9,049 bases of DNA from the NCBI GenBank assembly GCA_031277235.1, contig JAITMT010000238.1:1-9049 (forward strand), in the 5' to 3' direction. Shown here piece after piece: positions 1 through 7,059 of this stretch. The notes under the pieces are model-generated. The model was given only the letters and a program-made list of their open reading frames with translations. It made no database searches and was not told the DNA's origin. The translations under genes and the position numbers were made by a program. Positions within the stretch are counted from its first letter, which is position 1, and each line of letters opens with the position of its first letter. The DNA comes from Tannerella sp. (GTDB lineage Bacteria; Bacteroidota; Bacteroidia; Bacteroidales; Tannerellaceae).

Positions 1-66
1 GTCAAAATACCGAATATCAGGGTCTTTCCCTACATTTCCAATCAAAATTACTTTGTTCAAAGACAT
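1..66 (-). CDS. ssb: Single-stranded DNA-binding protein Ssb, N-terminal fragment
   Basis: Read on the minus strand from an ATG at 66-64, the 22 codons up to the window edge give MSLNKVILIGNVGKDPDIRY followed by FD. This is the typical start of bacterial Ssb: the first beta strand of the OB fold (NKVILIGNVGKDP) and the start of the next strand. Ssb coats single-stranded DNA during replication, recombination and repair and recruits partner proteins through its C-terminal tail, which lies outside the window. The gene is divergent from hup. From memory, mutY often lies next to ssb in Bacteroidales; it is not between ssb and hup here. The fragment is short, but the motif is very characteristic. 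Confidence 0.9.
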   Translation of the reverse strand, partial: MSLNKVILIGNVGKDPDIRYFD

Positions 67-253
67 AATTTTTTACTTTTTTCGTTCATATTTACCATAC
101 AAATATAGGGCGTATTTTTCAAATGAAAAAATTTTTTCATCCAAACAATAAAAAAAAAATTAATATTTTATGTAAAATATTGATAATAAAATGGTTATAT
201 AATACGTAAAAAAAAATATGAAAAAAAAGTGAATTTTTTTTTTGTTTTTTTTC
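67..253. other. A/T-rich intergenic region with long A and T tracts
   Basis: The gap between divergent ssb and hup is almost free of G and C. It holds several homopolymer runs: A9 around 206-214, A8 around 220-228, then T10 (234-243), one G, and T8 (245-252). The A runs can pair with the T runs, and phased A/T tracts of this sort often bend DNA. The region lies just upstream of the hup -33 site, so it could act as an upstream activating or bent element for hup. No ORF here resembles a protein. A plus-strand reading frame does open at 242 and run into hup, but its first 29 codons are promoter sequence. Confidence 0.5.
100..107 (-). promoter_or_regulatory. Putative -7 element of the ssb promoter
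   Basis: On the minus strand this octamer reads TATATTTG, a full match to the Bacteroidota sigma-ABfr -7 consensus TAnnTTTG. It sits 34 bp upstream of the ssb start codon. No good -33 TTTG is seen at the usual distance: the nearest minus-strand TTTG is at 120-123, only 12 bp away. The call therefore rests on the -7 element and its position alone. Confidence 0.45.
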
Positions 254-281
254 TTTGATATTCAAAAAAGTAGTATATTTG
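254..281 (+). promoter_or_regulatory. Putative hup promoter (-33 TTTG, -7 TATATTTG)
   Basis: TATATTTG at 274-281 matches the Bacteroidota -7 consensus TAnnTTTG exactly, and a TTTG at 254-257 could serve as the -33 element. The 16-bp spacing is shorter than the roughly 19-21 bp usually quoted, so the -33 assignment is uncertain. Transcription would begin near 287-290, giving a leader of about 40 nt before the hup ATG at 329. The same octamer serves ssb on the opposite strand. Confidence 0.6.
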
Positions 282-328
282 CAATCCAAAATGAGAAACT
301 TAATATTCATTTAATAAATTATTTAACA

Positions 329-628
329 ATGACAAAAGCAGAATTGATCAGCCAAATTGCAAAGCAGACAGGCGTAGAAAAAGCAGAAACATTAAGCGTA
401 GTAACGGCTTATATGGAGTCCATCAAGAAGTCTCTTGAGGAAGGTGAAAACGTGTATTTGAGAGGTTTTGGTAGTTTTATTATCAAAAGAAGGGCTCAGA
501 AAAAAGCCCGCAATATCTCTAAAAACACCACAATTACAATTCCGGCGCACGACATCCCGGCATTCAAACCGGCAAAAGTGTTTATGGAAGCGATTGGCAA
601 GAAGAAAAAATCAGGCAAGAAAAAATAA
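329..628 (+). CDS. hup: HU family DNA-binding protein
   Basis: This encodes a 99-residue HU/IHF-family histone-like protein that would act as a dimer to bend and compact DNA. The N-terminal helices (MTKAELISQIAKQTGVEKA) are followed by the family signature around residues 45-65 (NVYLRGFGSFIIKRR). The DNA-binding arm follows, with the PAF-type tip in HDIPAFKPAKVF, and then a lysine-rich tail (IGKKKKSGKKK). HU is usually about 90 residues, so the basic tail is a small extension. I chose the ATG at 329 because the open frame upstream to 242 runs through the predicted promoter, and HU proteins begin at MTKAEL-like sequences. The gene heads a run that continues with a bS22-like micro-gene and rng. 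There is no Shine-Dalgarno site, which is normal in Bacteroidota. Confidence 0.95.
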   Translation: MTKAELISQIAKQTGVEKAETLSVVTAYMESIKKSLEEGENVYLRGFGSFIIKRRAQKKARNISKNTTITIPAHDIPAFKPAKVFMEAIGKKKKSGKKK

Positions 629-649
629 TCCGTTAAAATAAATGCCTAT

Positions 650-739
650 ATGCCAAGTGGGAAGAAGAGGAAGAGACACAAGATGTCCACACACAAACGT
701 AAAAAGAGACTGAAAAAAAACAGACATAAAAAGAAGTAA
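650..739 (+). CDS. Small basic bS22-like ribosomal protein (AURKAIP1/COX24 domain)
   Basis: A 29-codon ORF, too short for most gene callers, starts at ATG 650 and ends at TAA 737-739. The product begins MPSGKKRKRHKMSTHKRKKR and ends LKKNRHKKK; about two thirds of its residues are K, R or H. The pattern KKRxRHKMSxHKxKKRLKKNR resembles the AURKAIP1/COX24 (DUF1713) domain. That domain occurs in the mitochondrial ribosomal protein mS38 and in the mycobacterial small-subunit protein bS22 (KKRRKRMSKKKHRKLL-like). From memory, Bacteroidota genomes carry such a micro-gene between hup and rng. I infer that it is a ribosomal small-subunit protein. It lies 21 bp after hup and 83 bp before rng, so it is probably transcribed with hup. 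An upstream ATG at 642 is in another frame and does not yield this protein. Confidence 0.85.
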   Translation: MPSGKKRKRHKMSTHKRKKRLKKNRHKKK

Positions 740-754
740 GTCTGTGATTTTAGA

Positions 755-802
755 AAGAAAAAGAACAAACTTAAACAATCTCGAAAGTTTGTTCTTTTTC
801 TT
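755..802 (+). promoter_or_regulatory. Perfect 18-bp hairpin before rng: attenuator, terminator or RNase site
   Basis: The left arm 755-772 (AAGAAAAAGAACAAACTT) and right arm 785-802 are exact reverse complements. They enclose a 12-nt loop (773-784) and end 20 bp before the rng start codon. The right arm is U-rich (CTTTTTCTT), so the structure could act as a weak intrinsic terminator behind the hup and bS22-like genes, letting part of the transcription through into rng. It could equally be a leader hairpin through which RNase G controls its own mRNA, as the rne leader does in E. coli. The pairing is seen directly; the role is inferred. Confidence 0.6.
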
Positions 803-822
803 ATAAAAAACCATTATAAGAC

Positions 823-2403
823 GTGATAAATGAAATAGTAGTAGATGTAACGCCTAACGAGGTGTCCATTGCCATATTGGAAGATAAGGTGCTGGTCGAA
901 TTTCAGAAAGAATCCCGTAATGAATCCTATGCAGTGGGCGATATTTACTTCGGCAAGGTCAAAAAACTGTTGCCGGGGTTGAATGCCGCGTTCATTGACG
1001 TAGGATATAAAAAGGAGGGATTCCTTCATTATCAAGACCTTGGGGCGAATTTTAACACACAGCAGAAATATTTGAAAAGGCTCCTGTCCGGAGACAAGAA
1101 AGGTGCGTCGTTTGCCAAATTACCCGTTTTGCCCGAATTGTCGAAAGACGGCAAGATAACCGATATATTGACGCAGGGAGAGGAAATTCTGGTTCAGGTT
1201 TCCAAGGAACCGATTTCGACCAAGGGACCGCGACTGACAGCCGAACTGTCGCTTGCCGGTCGCAATCTGGTCATGATGCCGTTCTATGACAAGGTGTTTG
1301 TTTCGACAAAACTGAAGTCAAACGAAGAACGCGCAAGGCTCAGACAATTGATTCTGAGCGTGAAACCGAAAAAATTCGGCGTTATCGTGCGGACTTCGGC
1401 GGAGGGAAAACGGGTTGCCGAACTTGACCACGAATTGAAAACGCTGCAAAAGCGATTCGATGAAAATATCATAAGGCTCCCGAAAGCAAAGGCACCCATG
1501 CTGTTTTCGGAAGAGACCTCGCGGATGGTCGCCCTGTTGCGCGATATTTTAAATTCTTCCTTTGAAAATATTTATGTCAATGACGAAGTAGAATACAGGA
1601 AAATACTTGATTATGTAGAACTTATATCGCCGGAACAGAAGAAAATCGTAAATCTGTATAAAGGCGAACTGCCTATCTTTGACCATTTTGCGATAACGCG
1701 GCAAATCAAACAGTCTCTGGCACGGACAGTTACGTTCAAAAGCGGCGCCTATTTAATCATAGAACATACGGAGGCGATGCACGTGGTGGACGTGAACAGC
1801 GGCAATCGCTCCAGTAAAAATCAGGTGGAGCCCGAGGAAGTTTCGCTGAATGTGAATCTCGCGGCGGCGGACGAACTGGCGCGACAGTTTCGCCTGCGCG
1901 ATATGGGCGGTATCATTGTGATTGACTTTATTGACATGTCGGAATCGGTGAACCGGCATAAATTGTATGAACACATGATGACGGCGATGTCGAAAGATCG
2001 CGCCCGCCATAACATACTGCCTATCAGTAAATTCGGACTGATGCAGATTACCCGTCAGCGCGTCCGTCCGGTGCTTGCCATTGATACTTCCGAGAAATGT
2101 CCGACCTGTTTGGGGACGGGCAAAGCCAAGCCGTCCATCCTGTTTACGGATACGATAGAGGAAAAACTGGAGACTTTGACGAAGAAACTGAACGTCAAGA
2201 AGTTTGCTCTCCATATTCATCCTTACGTATATGCTTTTATATCAAAAGGTTTGGTGTCAATATTGTGGAAATGGAAGATAAAATACAGCAACAAGATGAG
2301 AATCATTCCCGACCAAAATCTTGGTTTTCTGGAATTTAAGTTTTTCGATACCGAGAATAACGAATTTGAAGTAACCGAAAATGTGGAAATCAAACAGCAG
2401 TAA
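823..2403 (+). CDS. rng: Ribonuclease G / RNase E family endoribonuclease
   Basis: This 526-residue enzyme of the RNase E/G family cuts single-stranded A/U-rich RNA in rRNA maturation and mRNA decay, in the cytoplasm. The N-terminal part begins INEIVVDVTPNEVSIAILED and carries the S1 RNA-binding region from about residue 38 (VGDIYFGKVKKLLPGLNAAF). The catalytic DNase I-like part has both magnesium ligands: D323 in VVDVNSGN and D368 in IVIDFIDM. The zinc-link cysteines C426 and C429 lie in CPTCLGTG. Length is normal for RNase G without the long RNase E scaffold tail. The start is GTG at 823: an in-frame TAA at 817-819 rules out anything earlier, and no ATG lies nearby in frame. A perfect 18-bp hairpin ends 20 bp upstream. 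The next gene starts 15 bp after the stop. Confidence 0.96.
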   Translation: MINEIVVDVTPNEVSIAILEDKVLVEFQKESRNESYAVGDIYFGKVKKLLPGLNAAFIDVGYKKEGFLHYQDLGANFNTQQKYLKRLLSGDKKGASFAKLPVLPELSKDGKITDILTQGEEILVQVSKEPISTKGPRLTAELSLAGRNLVMMPFYDKVFVSTKLKSNEERARLRQLILSVKPKKFGVIVRTSAEGKRVAELDHELKTLQKRFDENIIRLPKAKAPMLFSEETSRMVALLRDILNSSFENIYVNDEVEYRKILDYVELISPEQKKIVNLYKGELPIFDHFAITRQIKQSLARTVTFKSGAYLIIEHTEAMHVVDVNSGNRSSKNQVEPEEVSLNVNLAAADELARQFRLRDMGGIIVIDFIDMSESVNRHKLYEHMMTAMSKDRARHNILPISKFGLMQITRQRVRPVLAIDTSEKCPTCLGTGKAKPSILFTDTIEEKLETLTKKLNVKKFALHIHPYVYAFISKGLVSILWKWKIKYSNKMRIIPDQNLGFLEFKFFDTENNEFEVTENVEIKQQ

Positions 2404-2418
2404 AAACGGTTGAGAAAT

Positions 2419-3294
2419 ATGAAACAATTATTTATTTTATTCATAAGCGTATTAAGCGTAAATATATCCGCTCAGGAGCCGATAGCGCTGTTTCCGGGCG
2501 GGGCGCCGGGAGAAAAAGGAAACATTCCGGCAGAAATAATTGACACGAAAGGTAATAAAGTAGGGGGTGAAACCGTTACAAGAATAAGTAATGTAAGCAA
2601 ACCGATTATTACGGTTTACCCGGCGGCAGAAGAAATTGCGACGGGAACAGCCGTAATCGTTTGTCCCGGTGGAGGTTACAATATTCTTGCCTACGATCTG
2701 GAAGGCACGGAAATCTGCGAATGGCTCAATGAGTTGGGCGTTACGGCTGTCCTGCTGAAATATCGGGTGCCTGTTCGCGAAGGCTTGAAGAAGCACGAAG
2801 CGCCGTTGCAGGACGCACAGAGAGCAATTAGTTATGTACGCGCGCACGCGGAAGAGTTGGGCGTCAATCCCGAACGCATCGGGATTATGGGATTTTCGGC
2901 AGGCGCGCATCTGTCGGTAATGGCGAGTAACGCGCTGGAAAACAGGATGTATCCCGCCATTGACGATATTGATAATTACAGTTGCCAGCCCGATTTCTGC
3001 CTGTTGATTTATCCCGCCTACCTGAGCGGCGCCACGATTGCTTCACTGGCGCCCGACGTGAAGGTCAGCGAGAATACGCCGCCTACATTACTGATACAGT
3101 CGCAGGACGACGGTAAATTGATTGACAGCAGTTTGGCGTATTTCTATGCCTTGAAGGAAGCGGGCGTACCGGCAACTTTGCACATCTACCCCGACGGCGG
3201 ACACGGCTACGGGATACGTGATACGAAAGCAACTGTCAATCTGTGGTATGAGCGTGCCGAAGACTGGTTTCGCTCGATGGGAATGATAGAATAG
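2419..3294 (+). CDS. Secreted alpha/beta-hydrolase, esterase-like (acetyl xylan esterase / BD-FAE type)
   Basis: This 291-residue protein has an N-terminal signal peptide (MKQLFILFISVLSVNISAQE, probable cleavage near residue 19), so it acts in the periplasm or outside. The alpha/beta-hydrolase elements are in order. They are an oxyanion-hole strand VIVCPGGGYN (residues 79-88), the nucleophile elbow GFSAGAH with S160, the acid in QSQDDG (D230 or D231), and the histidine in DGGHGYG (H262). The family contains carbohydrate acetyl- and feruloyl-esterases, so removal of acyl groups from a polysaccharide is the likeliest role; the substrate is unknown. I chose ATG 2419 over TTG 2410 because it gives a clean signal peptide. 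The gene is 15 bp after rng and 26 bp before the lipoprotein gene, which suggests co-transcription. Confidence 0.88.
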   Translation: MKQLFILFISVLSVNISAQEPIALFPGGAPGEKGNIPAEIIDTKGNKVGGETVTRISNVSKPIITVYPAAEEIATGTAVIVCPGGGYNILAYDLEGTEICEWLNELGVTAVLLKYRVPVREGLKKHEAPLQDAQRAISYVRAHAEELGVNPERIGIMGFSAGAHLSVMASNALENRMYPAIDDIDNYSCQPDFCLLIYPAYLSGATIASLAPDVKVSENTPPTLLIQSQDDGKLIDSSLAYFYALKEAGVPATLHIYPDGGHGYGIRDTKATVNLWYERAEDWFRSMGMIE

Positions 3295-3320
3295 AAGTTT
3301 AATTATAAAAACGTGATATT

Positions 3321-5108
3321 ATGAAGTTTAAAAATTTAATTATTTATTTGTCCGTGATTTTATTTGCGGGCAGTTGCAACAATTACGACGATACTGCGCT
3401 TTGGAATCAGGTGAACAAAAATGCGGAAGCCATTGCAGAACTGAAGGCTTGGCAGGCAGAAGTGAACGGCAACATTGCGGCTTTGCAGGGTATAGTTACA
3501 GCCCTGCAAAACAACGACTTCGTTACCCAGGTAATCCCCGTTACCACTCCTCCCGGCGGTTACACCATAAGATTTTCCAAAAGCGGCGAAATAACGATCA
3601 TGAACGGCGCCAAGGGAGATACGGGAGCAAAAGGAGACGCTCCGCAAATCGGCGTTGAAGAATCCGGCGGAGTCTATTACTGGACGGTTGACGGCGAGTT
3701 GCTACTTGACGACGACGGCGAAAAGATACCGGTAAACGGCGAAAACGGAATTACGCCACAGTTGCGTATCAACGAAACCGATAATTACTGGGAAATTTCG
3801 TATGACGACGGTGAAACGTGGGACTATGTCCTTGACAGCAAAGGCAATAAGGTGAAAGCAACCGGTCCGCAGGGTACCCCCGGAGGGCAGGGCGACGCCA
3901 TCTTTGCCGCTGACGGAATAGACATTCAGAATGATTATATTGAATTTACGCTCGCCGACGGCACTACCAAAATCCGCATACCCCGTTTCAATACCTTCTC
4001 TGTCAGTTATTTGAATGCAGTGGATTCTGTTCCGGCTGCGGGAAGAACCGACACGCTTGTCATGAACTGTCCGGGCGTATGGCGTGCGTCCACCAATGCA
4101 ACGTGGATTCATGTTTCGCCGAACATTGGGAACGGAGATGGTATTGTCTATGTTGAAGTTGAAGCGAATGGAACAACCGTAGCACGTACCGACAGTATAT
4201 TTTTCCGTTACAATAATGAAACGGATACGGTGATTGTCAGGCAGAAAGCGGGAACCGTCGTAACCCCCGCCTGTTCTGCCACACTGGCAGACGCGGAGGA
4301 TATAATGATTTTTCCGGCGGATAATGCATGGAATAAAGACATTTCTACAAGCCCAGTTCATCCAAACAGCGTCCAAATACTCAGCGCATACGGAGGAGTC
4401 GGGCTACATGCCGATTTTGGCAGCGGTGGAGCGATCGGTATTCCCTATGTGGTAGTGTGCGGTTCGCAACCCAAAATAGACGTAACGTTCACAGATTATG
4501 GCGATGAAAGCGACACGGGTCCCTATGCCATACCTTTGGATGCACCCATTGAAGGCAACGGAACCGGCGACGCGCATGTAATAGCGGTGGACAAGGACAA
4601 TGGTATTTTATATGAATTGTTTGCTGCCAGTGTAAACAACGGAAAATGGGAAGCTGCTTCCGGCGCCATTTTCGATCTGAACAGCAACGACTTGCGACCC
4701 GATGGCTGGACGTCCGCCGACGCAGCAGGTCTGCCGATTTTCCCGGGTTTGGTACGGTATGAAGAAATTCTGAAAGGAGAAATTGATCATCCCATTCGTT
4801 TTACGCTTTCTCTCGACAATGTAAATCCAAGTTACATTGCCCCTGCACGCCATAAGGTGAACAGTACGGGAGGTCCCAATTCGTTACCGATGGGGGCAAG
4901 GATCCGATTGAGAGCCGATTACGATATCAGCGGTTTTTCGGTAACCAATCAAATTATTTTGACGGCTTTGAAAAAATATGGACTTATTCTGGCTGATATC
5001 GGCAGCAACATGTTTATCACCGGCGCTCCGGACGAACGCTGGGACAATGACGATTTGCAACTGCTGCAAGCGATTAAGGCTGATGAGTTTGAGGTGATAG
5101 CATACTAA
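3321..5108 (+). CDS. Surface-type lipoprotein: coiled coil, DUF4988-like, BACON, unnamed C-terminal domain
   Basis: This 595-residue lipoprotein has a type II signal peptide with lipobox FAGSC (C19). The acidic residues after it (CNNYDD) resemble the Bacteroidota surface-export signal. A short coiled coil (about 25-65) leads into a DUF4988-like region. That region has collagen-like Gly-X-Y stretches (95-106, NGAKGDTGAKGD; 181-192, TGPQGTPGGQGD) around modules with YYWTVDGELLLDDDGEKIPV and YWEISYDDGETWDYV. Residues 223-311 form a BACON beta-sandwich (FSVSYLNAVDS to VIVRQKAG), often linked to carbohydrate or mucin contact. The C-terminal half (317-595) looks like a separate globular domain with strong motifs: DNAWN, HADFG (H363), ESDTGPY (396-402), GDAHVIAVD (H419), GWTSADAAGLP (462-472) and GAPDERWD (568-575). 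I cannot name it. The gene follows the secreted hydrolase closely and ends just before a strong terminator. Confidence 0.82.
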   Translation: MKFKNLIIYLSVILFAGSCNNYDDTALWNQVNKNAEAIAELKAWQAEVNGNIAALQGIVTALQNNDFVTQVIPVTTPPGGYTIRFSKSGEITIMNGAKGDTGAKGDAPQIGVEESGGVYYWTVDGELLLDDDGEKIPVNGENGITPQLRINETDNYWEISYDDGETWDYVLDSKGNKVKATGPQGTPGGQGDAIFAADGIDIQNDYIEFTLADGTTKIRIPRFNTFSVSYLNAVDSVPAAGRTDTLVMNCPGVWRASTNATWIHVSPNIGNGDGIVYVEVEANGTTVARTDSIFFRYNNETDTVIVRQKAGTVVTPACSATLADAEDIMIFPADNAWNKDISTSPVHPNSVQILSAYGGVGLHADFGSGGAIGIPYVVVCGSQPKIDVTFTDYGDESDTGPYAIPLDAPIEGNGTGDAHVIAVDKDNGILYELFAASVNNGKWEAASGAIFDLNSNDLRPDGWTSADAAGLPIFPGLVRYEEILKGEIDHPIRFTLSLDNVNPSYIAPARHKVNSTGGPNSLPMGARIRLRADYDISGFSVTNQIILTALKKYGLILADIGSNMFITGAPDERWDNDDLQLLQAIKADEFEVIAY

Positions 5109-5122
5109 TGTTAAGATTGTGG

Positions 5123-5149
5123 AGACGGGGTACGCCCCGTCTTTTTTTT
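5123..5149 (+). terminator. Intrinsic terminator after the lipoprotein gene
   Basis: AGACGGGG (5123-5130) pairs perfectly with CCCCGTCT (5135-5142) around the loop TACG, a stable UNCG-type tetraloop. A run of eight T follows (5142-5149). It starts 14 bp after the lipoprotein stop codon. This is a textbook Rho-independent terminator and closes the hup to lipoprotein run. Confidence 0.93.
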
Positions 5150-5210
5150 GTCTGAACTGTAATTTTTATGATTTACAGGATGGAGAATGATTCAAAGAAT
5201 CAAGATAATG
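5150..5210 (+). repeat. Truncated copy of the GTCTGAA-bounded intergenic repeat
   Basis: The sequence beginning GTCTGAACTGTAATTTTTAT resembles the left part of the 94-bp element at 8664-8757, which begins GTCTGAACCGGGATTTTTAC. It has the same terminal heptamer and the same GATTT/CAGGAT-type internal words. No matching TTCAGAC right end is found, so this copy is partial or decayed. It abuts the T run of the terminator. A small palindrome, GATTC-AAA-GAATC, lies within it. Confidence 0.5.
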
Positions 5211-5298
5211 AGGCTGGAATGAAGAATACTTTTTCTGTTACCGGAATTGTCTTGTTGCAGAAATTGGGCGAAAATGGATAAAATATAGGCGCCAATTA

Positions 5299-5328
5299 TT
5301 GAAAAATCAAAAAAAATGTCTAAATTTG
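5299..5328 (+). promoter_or_regulatory. Putative gcvH promoter (-33 TTG, -7 TAAATTTG)
   Basis: TAAATTTG at 5321-5328 fits the Bacteroidota -7 consensus TAnnTTTG. TTG at 5299-5301 lies 19 bp upstream, the expected spacing for the -33 element. Transcription would begin near 5334-5336, leaving a leader of about 25 nt before the gcvH ATG. A leader that short has no room for a glycine riboswitch. Confidence 0.7.
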
Positions 5329-5359
5329 CAGCATAAAATTAATCTAAAATATAAAAAAT

Positions 5360-5743
5360 ATGAATACACCAACTAACTTGCTTTATGCCAAGACCCACGA
5401 ATGGGTAGAGATGACAGGCGATACGACGGCGCGTATCGGCATTTCCGATTTTGCACAACACGAATTGGGCGATCTTGTTTTCGTGAATTTACCGGCGCCG
5501 GGCGACTCCGTTACGGTCGGTCAGGCTTTTGCAGACGTGGAATCCGTCAAAGCCGTTTCGGATGTTTTGTCCCCCGTAACAGCCACGGTATCAGCTATTA
5601 ATGAAGAAGTGATCAACAGTCCCGAAATCATCAACGAAGACCCTTACGGCAGCTGGTTTATCGAAGTGGAAAACATTTCCGACAAAACCGCGTTGATGAC
5701 GCCGGACGAATACGAAGAATTTTGTAAAAACGGAGGACATTGA
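5360..5743 (+). CDS. gcvH: Glycine cleavage system H protein
   Basis: This 127-residue lipoyl carrier protein shuttles the aminomethyl intermediate from P to T protein and then presents dihydrolipoamide to L protein. The family pattern is clear: an N-terminal YAKTHEWVE (residues 9-17), RIGISDFAQHELGDLVFVNL (25-44), and the lipoylation site in DVESVKAVSDV with K64 as the modified lysine. The C-terminal part contains EDPYGSWFIEVE and ends TPDEYEEFCKNGGH. The length is normal for GcvH. ATG 5360 fits the promoter and the usual start of the family. It is the first gene of an operon with gcvPA, whose ATG shares one base with this gene's TGA stop (TGATG), which suggests translational coupling. Confidence 0.97.
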   Translation: MNTPTNLLYAKTHEWVEMTGDTTARIGISDFAQHELGDLVFVNLPAPGDSVTVGQAFADVESVKAVSDVLSPVTATVSAINEEVINSPEIINEDPYGSWFIEVENISDKTALMTPDEYEEFCKNGGH

Positions 5744-7059
5744 TGAACAAGTACATTCCTGTCAGCATATCAGAGAAAGAACTGATGCTGAAAGAAATAG
5801 GACTGAAAGCGACGGAAGAACTTTTCAGCCGGATTCCGGATGAAATCAAGTTGAAAAGGCTGAATCTTCCGGGCGGTCTGTCCGAACTCGAAGTGAAGCG
5901 GGCGATGGGCAAAATTGCCGACCGCAACAAACGTTTCAAAACCATTTTTAGAGGCGCAGGCGCTTATAATCACTACATTCCGTCTATTGTCAAGAGTATC
6001 ACGGGAAAAGAGGAATTTCAGACGGCTTATACGCCCTACCAGGCAGAAATTTCGCAGGGCGTGCTGCAATCCATTTTCGAGTATCAAACGATGATTTGCA
6101 CCCTCACGGGCATGGACGTTTCCAACGCATCCGTGTATGACGGCGCAACGGCTGCAGCCGAGGCGATTGCGATGTGCGTGGAACGCAAACGCACGAAGAT
6201 GCTTGTTTCGGAAGGCGCTAATCCAATGACAATCAGTACGATGCAAACCTATTGCCACGGTACGGGAACGGAAATCGTCGTCATTCCACTGAACGGAGAC
6301 GGTCTCACGGATACCGAAATATTGAAGGAAAATTTAGACGATACGGTCGCAGGATTTTATCTGCAACAGCCTAATTATTATGGAATTATAGAGGAAGCGG
6401 AAGTTTTTGGAAGCATTATGCACAACTTCGGTGCGAAGTTCGTGATGGGCGTCAATCCGGTTTCGCTCGGCGTTTTGAAAACGCCTGCCGAATATGGCGC
6501 CGATATTGCGGTCGGCGAAGGGCAGCCGCTCGGCATGTCGCTCGCTTTTGGCGGTCCGTATCTCGGTTTTATGACTTCTACGACGGCTATGTTGCGCAAA
6601 CTGCCGGGGCGCATCGCGGGCGAAACGACCGACGTGGGCGGCAAACGCGCTTTCGTGCTGACGCTCCAAGCCCGCGAACAGCACATCCGCCGCGAAAAGG
6701 CGTCGTCGAATATTTGCTCCAATCAGGCGCTATGTGCCATGACGGCAGCCGTTTACATGGCGGCGATGGGCGCGGAAGGCTTGCAAAACGTCGGTATGCA
6801 CTGCATTTCAAAAGCGCATTACGCCGCCGAAAAAATCAGTGCCATTCCGGGCTTTTCGCTTCGCTACAAGAGTGATTTTTTCAACGAATTTGTTACCGAA
6901 TGTCCCTACGATATGGCGCTGCTGCAAATGGCGCTCGAAAAGGAAGATATTTTGGGAGGCTATCCCGTTGAAAATAACGGTATTCTGTGGTGTTTCACCG
7001 AAATGAACACGAAGGAAGAAATTGATTATCTGGTTGATTTATTGGGAAATATAAAATGA
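5743..7059 (+). CDS. gcvPA: Glycine dehydrogenase (decarboxylating) subunit 1, GcvPA
   Basis: This 438-residue protein matches the N-terminal half of P protein as found in bacteria with a split enzyme. It begins NKYIPVSISEKELMLKEIGL and contains FRGAGAYNHYIPSIV, AYTPYQAEISQGVLQSIFEY, TGMDVSNASVYDGATAAAEA and a C-terminal half with AREQHIRREKASSNICSNQA. It has the P-protein fold of a type I PLP enzyme but not the cofactor lysine, which lies in GcvPB. The two subunits together decarboxylate glycine and load the aminomethyl group onto GcvH. I chose ATG 5743, which overlaps the gcvH stop by one base; a TTG at 5740 would add one residue and is less likely. The gene overlaps gcvPB by four bases (ATGA), consistent with a one-to-one complex. 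Confidence 0.95.
   Translation: MNKYIPVSISEKELMLKEIGLKATEELFSRIPDEIKLKRLNLPGGLSELEVKRAMGKIADRNKRFKTIFRGAGAYNHYIPSIVKSITGKEEFQTAYTPYQAEISQGVLQSIFEYQTMICTLTGMDVSNASVYDGATAAAEAIAMCVERKRTKMLVSEGANPMTISTMQTYCHGTGTEIVVIPLNGDGLTDTEILKENLDDTVAGFYLQQPNYYGIIEEAEVFGSIMHNFGAKFVMGVNPVSLGVLKTPAEYGADIAVGEGQPLGMSLAFGGPYLGFMTSTTAMLRKLPGRIAGETTDVGGKRAFVLTLQAREQHIRREKASSNICSNQALCAMTAAVYMAAMGAEGLQNVGMHCISKAHYAAEKISAIPGFSLRYKSDFFNEFVTECPYDMALLQMALEKEDILGGYPVENNGILWCFTEMNTKEEIDYLVDLLGNIK

Noticed and set aside
242..328. N-terminal extension of HU with many Phe codons
   Set aside because: It is a translation of the T-rich tract and the promoter. The HU family start is the ATG at 329.
1753..2220. 155-codon minus-strand ORF inside rng
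   Set aside because: It is opposite the catalytic core of rng, whose motifs are intact, and its product has no recognisable motif. It is an antisense shadow.
3702..4376. 224-codon minus-strand ORF inside the lipoprotein gene
   Set aside because: It lies opposite clear DUF4988/BACON coding sequence, has no promoter or family motif, and is explained by codon bias on the plus strand.
5150..5359. Possible glycine riboswitch before gcvH
   Set aside because: The promoter lies at 5299-5328, leaving only about 25 nt of leader. No paired aptamer cores are visible.
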